Positions 28,961-36,028 of a stretch of DNA of 64,000 bases are shown here, piece after piece. The translations under genes were made by a program, and so were the position numbers. The DNA is from NCED01 sp035493955 (GTDB lineage Bacteria; Pseudomonadota; Alphaproteobacteria; Caulobacterales; Caulobacteraceae): the NCBI GenBank assembly GCA_035493955.1, contig DATJHI010000003.1:1-64000 (forward strand), written 5' to 3'. The notes beneath the pieces were generated by a model. The model was not told the origin of the DNA. It ran no database searches and worked only from the letters and a program-made list of their open reading frames with translations. How positions within the stretch are numbered: position 1 is the first letter of the stretch; each line of letters begins with the position of its first letter.

Positions 28961-29725
28961 GTGATCGGCCAGAGCTATCTCCTTCACCTGCTGGTGCTGT
29001 TCGTGGCCGCCCTGTGGGCGGGGGCCCAGAACCAGCTTGCCGGCGGCGGCTCCTTCATCACCCTGCCGGCGTTGATGCTCACGGGCATGGACGCCCGGGC
29101 CGCCAACATCACCTCCACCGTCGCCCTGTTTCCCGGACAGACCGCCGGCGGATGGATGGGCCGCAAGCTGGCCAGCGGCGCGGGCGCCCTTTCGCTCAGG
29201 GCCCTGGTGATCATCAGCCTGGTCGGCGGGGCGCTGGGCGCGGTGCTGTTGCTGCTGACGCCGTCGAGCCTGTTCGAACGGATGGTCCCGTGGCTGGTGC
29301 TGTTCGCCACCGGGGCCTTCGCCTGGGGCAGTTTCGGCCGCAAGCCCGACCCGGCGGCCAAGGGCCTGCGCCCGGGGGCCGCGGGACTGATCCAGTTCGG
29401 CATCGCCGTCTACGGAGGTTATTTCGGCGGCGGCATCGGCTTCCTCATGCTGGCCGCCCTGACCCTCGCCCACGTCCCCGTGCGGGCGGCCGGGGCGACC
29501 AAGAACCTCTTGGCGGGAGTGATGAACTTCACCGCCGTGCTGATCTTCCTGTTCTCCGGTCAGGTCCGCTGGATCGCCGCCGCCGTGGCCTGCGCGGGCG
29601 CCCTGGTCGGCAGCTTCTTCGGCGCCCGCATGCTGCACCGGGTGGACGAGAAGCTGCTGCGCGTCATGGTGGTCGTCATCGGGCTGCTGCTGACCGTCGG
29701 TCTGTTCATCCGGTCCCGCCACTAG
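28961..29725 (+). CDS. TauE/SafE (TSUP) family permease
   Basis: A 254-residue protein with about eight membrane segments. Start GTG 28961 with GGAGA upstream. Two homologous halves each carry the family pattern: AGGGSFITLPALMLTG with TSTVALFPGQ, and GGYFGGGIGFLMLAAL with GATKNLLAGVMNFTA. The family moves sulfite, sulfoacetate, sulfonates or related anions. The class is named for a toluenesulfonate permease. Placed last in the PdxA-Rieske-SLC13 run, it suggests a sulfonated or acidic aromatic substrate or sulfite export. Confidence 0.85.
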   Translation: MIGQSYLLHLLVLFVAALWAGAQNQLAGGGSFITLPALMLTGMDARAANITSTVALFPGQTAGGWMGRKLASGAGALSLRALVIISLVGGALGAVLLLLTPSSLFERMVPWLVLFATGAFAWGSFGRKPDPAAKGLRPGAAGLIQFGIAVYGGYFGGGIGFLMLAALTLAHVPVRAAGATKNLLAGVMNFTAVLIFLFSGQVRWIAAAVACAGALVGSFFGARMLHRVDEKLLRVMVVVIGLLLTVGLFIRSRH

Positions 29726-29799
29726 AGGGCTTGGCTTCGTCCAGGGCCCATGGGCAAAATGGCCGGTCGGGTCTTAGAATCCCAAGGGAGAAAGTATCC

Positions 29800-30453
29800 A
29801 TGAAGGCTTACCTGTCCGCCGCCGCGCTTGCGCTCGGCCTGCAACTGGGGGTCGCCCCGGCGGTCTTCGCCCAGGGGGCGCCGCCGCCGCCGGCCGTCGA
29901 AGCCGGGGCCAGCCTGCGCGCCCTCGTCAACGTCCCGGCCAAGGGGGGTGCGACGCTGACCGTCTCCTCCCCGGCCTTCAAGGCGGGCGGGGACATCCCG
30001 TTCGAGAACACCATGTACCGGGGCAACGTCTTTCCTGGCCTGAGCTGGACCAAGGGCCCGGCCGCGACCAAGTCCTACGTGGTGATCATGCAGGACACCG
30101 ACGCGATGATGCGCGGCGCGCCGATCCTGCACTGGACCCTGTACAATGTTCCCGCGACGGTGACGAAGCTGGATCCGGCCATGACCGCGCCGCCGGCCGG
30201 GGCTTCCTACGGCCCCAACGTCCGTGGACCGAACAGCCCCTATGCCGGACCGCGCCCGCCGGCCGGACCGAAGCACCGTTATCATCTGCAGGTCTTCGCC
30301 CTGGACACCACCCTGAAGGCCGATCCGGCCATGACCTACGAGGCCCTCACGGGCGCCATGAAGGACCATGTGCTGGCCAGCGGCGAACTGATCGGCCTTG
30401 GCCAGTTCGATCCGACCGCGCCGCCGCAGGCTCCGCGTCCGCCCGCCAACTAA
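29800..30453 (+). CDS. Secreted PEBP (YbhB/YbcL-type) protein
   Basis: A 217-residue protein with a signal peptide ending near AVFAQ (about 24). The phosphatidylethanolamine-binding core includes FPGLSWTKGP, the ligand-site DTDA (DPDA in the family) and ILHWTLYNVPA, then the C-terminal GPKHRYHLQVFALD. A proline-rich tail ends the protein. Probably periplasmic. The role of bacterial PEBP proteins is poorly defined. A strong terminator follows, so it is probably monocistronic. Confidence 0.85.
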   Translation: MKAYLSAAALALGLQLGVAPAVFAQGAPPPPAVEAGASLRALVNVPAKGGATLTVSSPAFKAGGDIPFENTMYRGNVFPGLSWTKGPAATKSYVVIMQDTDAMMRGAPILHWTLYNVPATVTKLDPAMTAPPAGASYGPNVRGPNSPYAGPRPPAGPKHRYHLQVFALDTTLKADPAMTYEALTGAMKDHVLASGELIGLGQFDPTAPPQAPRPPAN

Positions 30454-30480
30454 AGGCGCGCCCACAGGGCCGAACAGATT

Positions 30481-30518
30481 GCGCCCCTGCGGCCGACGTC
30501 GCGGGGGCGCTTTCGTTT
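30481..30518 (+). terminator. Intrinsic terminator after the PEBP gene
   Basis: GCGCCCCTGC (30481-30490) pairs with GCGGGGGCGC (30501-30510) with one mismatch, followed by TTTCGTTT. This is the clearest Rho-independent terminator in the window. Confidence 0.85.
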
Positions 30519-30544
30519 GCGGGCGGCCGGCTCCTGCGCGCCGT

Positions 30545-31135
30545 CTACTGCGCCGGCCAGAGCGAACCGGCGGCGGCCTGCAGGTCGCCGGCGACGTTGC
30601 GGCGCGCCAGCGACAGCCCTTCCAGCTTCACCCGGTCCCCACGCAGCACGCGCGGGTGCAGGCTGTAGCCGATCTGGTACAGCGCCCGGTCCGTCTTGGT
30701 CTGGCCGTCCTCGATGAACACGGTCAGCACGCCGACGGGCGCCCGGCCGGCCTTGGCCTTGCCCGCGGCCTTGCGCAGGCCCTCGTCGATCCAGCCGGCT
30801 TCCAGGCGGGGGTTGCCGGTGGTTTCGATGCTGTCCGACCGGATCGACTTGGGAAACCATAGGGTCTGGGTCTGGATCACCTGCTCGGGATGGACCGAGG
30901 CCAGCCGCACCTGCTCGCCGTCGGCTTCCAGCGTCCCGGTCATTAGGAAGGCCGGCCTGGCGCCGATCTCGGCCTGGCGCTCACGGGCGGCGGCGGCGCG
31001 TTCGCGATCCTCCTGGATGCGCGCCCGGTGGTTGTCCCAATAGCCCAGGGCGGCGAGCGCCAGGGCCAGGACGCCGACGACCTCCGCCAAGGTCAACCAG
31101 CGCAGCGGCAGGCGTTTGCGGGGCGTGTCGCTCAT
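30545..31135 (-). CDS. Membrane-anchored protein of unknown function
   Basis: A 196-residue protein with an N-terminal anchor (about 14-34, LAEVVGVLALALAALGYW) and a short charged coiled stretch (RARIQEDRERAAAARERQ). The beta-rich periplasmic domain (about 60-196) includes ARPAFLMTGTLEADGEQVRLA and VGVLTVFIEDGQTKTDRALY. No cysteine or recognised catalytic pattern. It is convergent with the PEBP gene and divergent from the MFS exporter. I do not recognise the family. Confidence 0.6.
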   Translation of the reverse strand: MSDTPRKRLPLRWLTLAEVVGVLALALAALGYWDNHRARIQEDRERAAAARERQAEIGARPAFLMTGTLEADGEQVRLASVHPEQVIQTQTLWFPKSIRSDSIETTGNPRLEAGWIDEGLRKAAGKAKAGRAPVGVLTVFIEDGQTKTDRALYQIGYSLHPRVLRGDRVKLEGLSLARRNVAGDLQAAAGSLWPAQ

Positions 31136-31338
31136 ATCCGGCTCCGACCGCGGTCCGCAGGTCCGCGCCGCATGGTCTCTGTTCTAGGCCAGATGGGGGC
31201 CCGGACAAACCGGGCAAGCTGCGTCTCAGCGCCGCTTTTGGCCTTGGGCGAGCGCGATCACCCTCAAGGTTCGAGCCGTAGGGGGATGCGCGCGATCCCT
31301 TCAGGGTCTATCTGCAGCCGCAGGACGGCGGAGGGGCC

Positions 31339-32580
31339 ATGACCGACCAGGCGATCGCGACCGACATCGTGGAAGGCGGCGGAAAGCCGAGGAGGAGCGG
31401 CGAAACGGTGTTCGCCGTGCTGCTGGCGATCAGCTTCTGCCACTTGCTCAACGACATGATGCAGTCGCTGCTGCCGGCCATCTATCCGAAGCTGAAGGTG
31501 GATTTCGGCTTGAGTTTCGGTCAGATCGGCCTCGTCACCCTCTGCTATCAGCTGACCGCTTCGATCCTGCAGCCCCTGGTCGGCCTGGTCGCCGACAAGC
31601 GCCCGACGCCCTTGGCGCTGCCCGGGGGGACCCTCTTCACCCTGACCGGCCTGTGCATCCTGTCGATCGCCCACGCCTATCCGGTCATACTGATGGGAGC
31701 CTGCCTGCTGGGCATGGGCTCGTCGGTGTTCCACCCGGAGTCCTCCCGGGTCGCGCGCATGGCCTCGGGCGGGCGGTTCGGTCTGGCCCAGTCCCTGTTC
31801 CAGGTCGGCGGCAACATCGGCCAGGCGCTGGGGCCGCTGGCGGCGGCGCTGGTGGTGGTGCGGTGGGGCCAGTCGAGCCTGGCCTTCTTCGCGCTCCTTT
31901 GCCTGGTCTCCTGCGCGATCCTGTGGAACGTCGGCCTGTGGTACAGGCGCCACGGCCTGGCGCGGCAGGCGGCGGGGCGGAAGAAGGCCATCGCCATCGC
32001 CTTGCCAAAAGGCGCCGCGGTGCGCGGGATCGCCGTGCTCATGGCGCTTGTATTCTCGAAGTTCGTCTACCTGGCCAGCCTGTCGAGCTACTACACCTTC
32101 TACCTGATCGAGAAGTTCCACCTGTCGGTGCAGAGCGCCCAGCTCCACCTGTTCGCCTTCCTGGCGGCGGTGGCCGTGGGCACCGTGGCCGGCGGTCCGA
32201 TCGGCGACCGGTTCGGGCGGAAGTACGTGATCTGGTTCTCGATCCTGGGCGCCCTGCCGTTCACCCTGTTGCTCCCCCACGCCAGCCTGTTCTGGACGGG
32301 GCCGCTGACGGTGATGATCGGTCTGATCCTCGCCTCGGCCTTTCCCGCCATCGTGGTGTTCGGCCAGGAACTGGCGCCGGGCAGGGTGGGGATGATCTCC
32401 GGGATGTTCTTCGGCCTCTCGTTCGGCATGGGCGGGATCGGCGCGGCCGTGCTGGGATGGCTGGCCGACCGCACCGGCATCGAAGCCGTCTATCAGCTTT
32501 GCGCCTACCTTCCGGCGATCGGCCTGTTGGCGGCCTTTCTGCCCAAATTCGAACCGCCCAAGGCCGCTCCATCCGCCTGA
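31339..32580 (+). CDS. MFS exporter, fosmidomycin-resistance (Fsr) type
   Basis: A 413-residue 12-segment transporter. ISFCHLLNDMMQSLLPAIYP at the first helix and GMGSSVFHPESSRVARMASGG (31 kb side, about 125-145) are hallmark Fsr motifs, and the central loop ends KGAAVRGIAVLMAL. GGAGGGG precedes the ATG. Proton-driven efflux of small organic compounds is expected. The native substrate is unknown. Confidence 0.87.
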   Translation: MTDQAIATDIVEGGGKPRRSGETVFAVLLAISFCHLLNDMMQSLLPAIYPKLKVDFGLSFGQIGLVTLCYQLTASILQPLVGLVADKRPTPLALPGGTLFTLTGLCILSIAHAYPVILMGACLLGMGSSVFHPESSRVARMASGGRFGLAQSLFQVGGNIGQALGPLAAALVVVRWGQSSLAFFALLCLVSCAILWNVGLWYRRHGLARQAAGRKKAIAIALPKGAAVRGIAVLMALVFSKFVYLASLSSYYTFYLIEKFHLSVQSAQLHLFAFLAAVAVGTVAGGPIGDRFGRKYVIWFSILGALPFTLLLPHASLFWTGPLTVMIGLILASAFPAIVVFGQELAPGRVGMISGMFFGLSFGMGGIGAAVLGWLADRTGIEAVYQLCAYLPAIGLLAAFLPKFEPPKAAPSA

Positions 32581-32678
32581 GGCGTGCGGGCCTCCGAACC
32601 TTTGCCGCGCCCCTTTGTGGAAACGGCCTAAGCCCGTATATCGTACGCCCCGAGGATTAACCCCGGGAGACCTCTTAC

Positions 32679-33314
32679 ATGTCGCGACTGATGATTTCGG
32701 CCACGCTCGGCCTGGCTTTTGGCCTGGCGGCGATCGCTGGCGCTCCGGTTCTGGCCCAGCCTCCGGGGGCGCCTGCCGCTCCGGTGATCACCAAGGACCC
32801 GATGTCGGTGCCGGCCGGCGTCTACAAGATCGATAAGGAACACCAGAGCGTGGTGGCCCGGATCGCCCACAGCGGCTTTTCCATGTCGACCGTCCGGTTC
32901 GGCGTGACCGACGGCGTGCTGAACTGGGATCCGGCCCACATCGAGAACTCCAAGGTCAACGTCACGGTCAGCACCAAGGCCTATTACGCGCCGATCACCT
33001 ACGGGATCGATCCGGGCGCGCCGAACTTGATGAATGCGGCGGCCTTCCCGACGGCGACCTTCGTCTCCACCGGCATCAAGCGCACGGGCCCGACCACCGG
33101 CCAGATCATGGGCAACCTGACCCTGATGGGCCAGACCAAGCCGGTCACCATCGACGCCAGCCTGGTCGGCGCGGGCAAGAGCAATCGCGGCATTCCGAGC
33201 ATTGGCTTCACCGGCGTGATGAAGATCAAGCGCGGCGACTTCGGCTTCAACGCCATGCAGGCCCTGGGCCAGGACATCGAGATCGTCCTCGACGCCGAGT
33301 TCCTGCCCGCCTAA
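32679..33314 (+). CDS. YceI-family periplasmic protein
   Basis: A 211-residue protein with a signal peptide ending near VLAQ (about 27). The lipocalin-like YceI domain starts VPAGVYKIDKEHQSVVARIAHSG and contains GNLTLMGQTKPVTIDA and IGFTGVMKIKRGDFG, the family's conserved strands. Members bind polyisoprenoids or amphiphiles in the periplasm. GGGAGA lies before the ATG. An FKBP gene follows on the same strand after 100 bases and a hairpin. Confidence 0.9.
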   Translation: MSRLMISATLGLAFGLAAIAGAPVLAQPPGAPAAPVITKDPMSVPAGVYKIDKEHQSVVARIAHSGFSMSTVRFGVTDGVLNWDPAHIENSKVNVTVSTKAYYAPITYGIDPGAPNLMNAAAFPTATFVSTGIKRTGPTTGQIMGNLTLMGQTKPVTIDASLVGAGKSNRGIPSIGFTGVMKIKRGDFGFNAMQALGQDIEIVLDAEFLPA

Positions 33315-33321
33315 ACGGCTC

Positions 33322-33352
33322 GGCGCTTCTCCCCCTGGCCGGGAGGAGCGCC
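33322..33352 (+). terminator. Hairpin between yceI-like and FKBP genes
   Basis: Arms 33322-33333 and 33341-33352 pair over 12 bp with one wobble and a 7-base loop, 8 bases after the yceI-like stop. There is no T run. Confidence 0.6.
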
Positions 33353-33414
33353 TGACGGCCCGGCCGACGAGGCCGGCGCCTCGACAAGCGCGCAGGAGAC
33401 GGTTTAGGTCTCCC

Positions 33415-33891
33415 ATGCGCATCGCAAAGCTCGCTTCCCCGTCCTTCCTCGCCCTGGTCCTCGGCGCCGGCGCCGCACAGGCCCAGGCGCCCACCGCCTC
33501 GGCCGCCGCCGCCGAGTTCCTGGCCAGGAACGCCCGCGAGGCGGGGGTCAAGGTCCTGCCCTCCGGCCTGCAGTACAAAGTCGTGAAGAGTGGGGACGCG
33601 ACCGGTCCGTCGCCCAAGCTCGGCGACGTGATCAAGGTCAATTACGAAGGCGCCCTGCCCACGGGCCAGGTGTTCGACTCCACCTTCCAGCGCGGCAAGC
33701 CCGCGCTGATGGCGCTGCGCAACTTGGTGCCGGCCTGGATGGAGGCCCTGCCGCTGATGCACACCGGCGACGAGTGGGTGCTCTATGCGCCTCCCGAACT
33801 CGGCTATGGCGACGAGGGCGCAGGGCCGATACCGCCGGGCAGCGTCCTGGTGTTCCGGCTCCAGTTGCTCGGCATGTTGTCGGCGGATTAG
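33415..33891 (+). CDS. FKBP-type peptidyl-prolyl isomerase, secreted
   Basis: A 158-residue protein with a signal peptide ending near GAAQAQA (about 23). The FKBP domain starts LPSGLQYKVVKSG and runs through DVIKVNYEGALPTGQVFDST, then GDEWVLYAPPELGYGDEG and PGSVLVFRLQLLG, covering the usual active-site aromatic positions. It is shorter than FkpA/Mip because the N-terminal dimerisation helices are missing. Proline isomerase and chaperone role in the periplasm. Confidence 0.9.
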   Translation: MRIAKLASPSFLALVLGAGAAQAQAPTASAAAAEFLARNAREAGVKVLPSGLQYKVVKSGDATGPSPKLGDVIKVNYEGALPTGQVFDSTFQRGKPALMALRNLVPAWMEALPLMHTGDEWVLYAPPELGYGDEGAGPIPPGSVLVFRLQLLGMLSAD

Positions 33892-33899
33892 CGCCCGGC

Positions 33900-35222
33900 T
33901 TAAGGGCTTTCGGCTTCCTGCACGTCCGGTTCGTCCATCACCACCCCCGGCGGCCCGCCGGCCAGTTCCGTCGCCAGGGTCGCGTGGTCCAGCTCGTTTT
34001 CCCAGCGGCTCACCACCAGGGTGGCGACCCCGTTGCCGATCAGGTTGGTCACCGCCCGACATTGGCTCATGAAACGGTCGACGCCCAGCAGCATGCCCAA
34101 GGACGCGATCGGGATGTCGGGGACGATGGCCAAGGTTGCGGCCAGGGTCACGAAGCCGGCGCCGGTCACCCCCGAGGCGCCCTTGGAGGTCAGCATGCTG
34201 ATTAGCACGATGGTGGCTTCGGCGCCGACGCTGAGATGCGTCCCGGTCGCCTGGGCCAGGAACAGGATCGACAGGGTCATGTAGATGTTCGTGCCGTCGA
34301 GATTGAAGCTGTAGCCGGTGGGCACGACCAGCCCGACCACGGAGTCTGTGGCGCCGAGCTTCTCCAGCTTGCGCATCAGGCCCGGCAGGGCCGTCTCCGA
34401 GGAGGAGGTCCCCAGCACGATCAGCACTTCTTCGCGGATGTAGGCGATGAACCGCAGGATCGAGAAGCCGCTCAGCCGGGCGATCAGGCCCAGCACCAGC
34501 ACCACGAACAGGGCCGCCGTCAGATAGAAGGTCCCGACCAGGGCGGCCAGATTGACCAGCGACCCCACCCCGAAGGCGCCGACGGTGTAGGCCATGGAGC
34601 CGAAGGCGCCGATGGGCGCCAGATAGACCAGGATGCCGATGATCTTGAACAGGACGTGGGCGGCGACATCGATCGCGTCGGTCACCTTCTGGCCCACCTC
34701 GCCAAGCTGGCCCACCGCGAAACCGGTCAGGATCGACAGCAACAGCACCTGCAGCAGGTCGCCGGTGGCGAAGGCGTCGACGAAGGTCTTGGGGATGATA
34801 GCCAGCAGATGGGCGGCCACGCCGTTGTCGTGGGCCTTGGCCACGTAGGTCGCCACCGTCTGGGCCGTGCTCGCCGCCGCCGTGGAACTGAACCCAAGCC
34901 CCGGATGCAACAGGTGGGCCGCCAGCAGGCCCATGCCCAAGGCCAGGGTGGAGACCACTTCGAAATAGACGATGGCCTTGACGCCGATGCGGCCGACCTT
35001 GCCCATGTCGCGCATCGAGCCGATGCCGTGCACGATGGTGCAGAAGATCACCGGGCTGATCATCATCTTGATCAGGGCGATGAAGGCGTCGCCCAACGGC
35101 TTCATCGCCTTGCCGAGATCAGGCGCGACGGCGCCCAGCACCGCGCCGACGACGATGGCCGCCAGCACCTGGACATATAGCTGCCGCCACAGGGGCGTGC
35201 GGCCTTTTGCAGCCTCGGTCAT
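33900..35222 (-). CDS. dctA: C4-dicarboxylate:proton/sodium symporter
   Basis: A 440-residue SLC1-family carrier. It has the typical signature VPTGYSFNLDGTNIYMTLS, the serine-rich loop VLGTSSSETALPGLMRKL and the TSKGASGVTGAGFVTLAA hairpin. VQVLAAIVVGAVLG forms the first membrane segment. GGGGGGA precedes the ATG. It imports succinate, fumarate and malate, fitting the malic-enzyme and glyoxylate block near 55-61 kb. Its end faces the FKBP gene. Confidence 0.93.
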   Translation of the reverse strand: MTEAAKGRTPLWRQLYVQVLAAIVVGAVLGAVAPDLGKAMKPLGDAFIALIKMMISPVIFCTIVHGIGSMRDMGKVGRIGVKAIVYFEVVSTLALGMGLLAAHLLHPGLGFSSTAAASTAQTVATYVAKAHDNGVAAHLLAIIPKTFVDAFATGDLLQVLLLSILTGFAVGQLGEVGQKVTDAIDVAAHVLFKIIGILVYLAPIGAFGSMAYTVGAFGVGSLVNLAALVGTFYLTAALFVVLVLGLIARLSGFSILRFIAYIREEVLIVLGTSSSETALPGLMRKLEKLGATDSVVGLVVPTGYSFNLDGTNIYMTLSILFLAQATGTHLSVGAEATIVLISMLTSKGASGVTGAGFVTLAATLAIVPDIPIASLGMLLGVDRFMSQCRAVTNLIGNGVATLVVSRWENELDHATLATELAGGPPGVVMDEPDVQEAESP

Positions 35223-35345
35223 GGATCAGTCCCCCCGGAATATGTCGCACCATAGCCTTCGGCGCCGCCGGCGTCAGCCGCTGCGTCAGGGCGAACAGGC
35301 GGGGCCGGCGTGGAGACGCGGATGCTGCACCGAGCCGCTTGCCGT

Positions 35346-36026
35346 TCAGGCTTCGGCCCACCGTCGCAGCAGGTTGTGATAGACGCCGGTCAGGGTCACG
35401 GCCGCACGGTCCTCGTCGGACAGGGACCCGCGCACCTGGCGGATCGCCCCGTCGAGTTCGTAGAGCAGGCGGCGCTGGCCCTCGTCGCGCACCATAGACT
35501 GGGCCCAGAAGAAGGACGCCCAGCGGCTGCCGCGCGCGACCGGCTCCACCCGGTGCAGGCTGGCGGCGGGGTAGACCACGAGGTCCCCGGCGTCGAACTT
35601 GATCTTCTGCTCCCCGTAGGTGTCCTCGATCACCAGTTCGCCGCCGTCGTAGTCGGCCGGGTCGGACAGGAACAGGGTGCAGGCGATGTCCGTCCGCACC
35701 CGCACGCCTTGCGGCGTGAAGCGGATGGCGTTGTCGATATGGGCCTTGAAGGTCATGCCCGCGTCGTAGCGGTTGAACAGGGGCGGGAAGACCCTGAGCG
35801 GCAAGGCGGCGGAGACGAAGGTCTCGCTCTGCCCCAGCGCCGTCAGGATGGCCTGGCCGAGTTCGCGCGCCTCGGGGGCGTCTTCGGGAACCTGCAGGTT
35901 GCGCTTGGCCAACGCCGACTGTTCACCGGCGGTGGCCCTGCCGTCGACCCAGGCCAGGCCCTCCAGGCGCGAGCGAAAATGCGCCACCTGCGTCTTGTCG
36001 AGGAGAGCGGGGACCCGGACCAGCAT
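35346..36026 (-). CDS. piuC: PKHD-type Fe(II)/2-oxoglutarate hydroxylase, PiuC-like
   Basis: A 226-residue enzyme. ATG 36026 follows the TonB receptor stop by 2 bases. The facial triad is visible: KAHIDNAI (HxD), LHRVEPV (distal His) and SRWASFFWAQSM (2-oxoglutarate-binding Arg). Closely matches the YbiX/PiuC family, which is regularly paired with catecholate TonB receptors. It probably modifies a siderophore or its receptor. Co-transcription with the receptor upstream is very likely. Confidence 0.88.
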   Translation of the reverse strand: MLVRVPALLDKTQVAHFRSRLEGLAWVDGRATAGEQSALAKRNLQVPEDAPEARELGQAILTALGQSETFVSAALPLRVFPPLFNRYDAGMTFKAHIDNAIRFTPQGVRVRTDIACTLFLSDPADYDGGELVIEDTYGEQKIKFDAGDLVVYPAASLHRVEPVARGSRWASFFWAQSMVRDEGQRRLLYELDGAIRQVRGSLSDEDRAAVTLTGVYHNLLRRWAEA

Positions 36027-36028
36027 GC

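Noticed and set aside
31268..31277. GGTTCGAGCC, resembling a tRNA T-arm
   Set aside because: No acceptor stem, D-arm or anticodon arm can be built around it.
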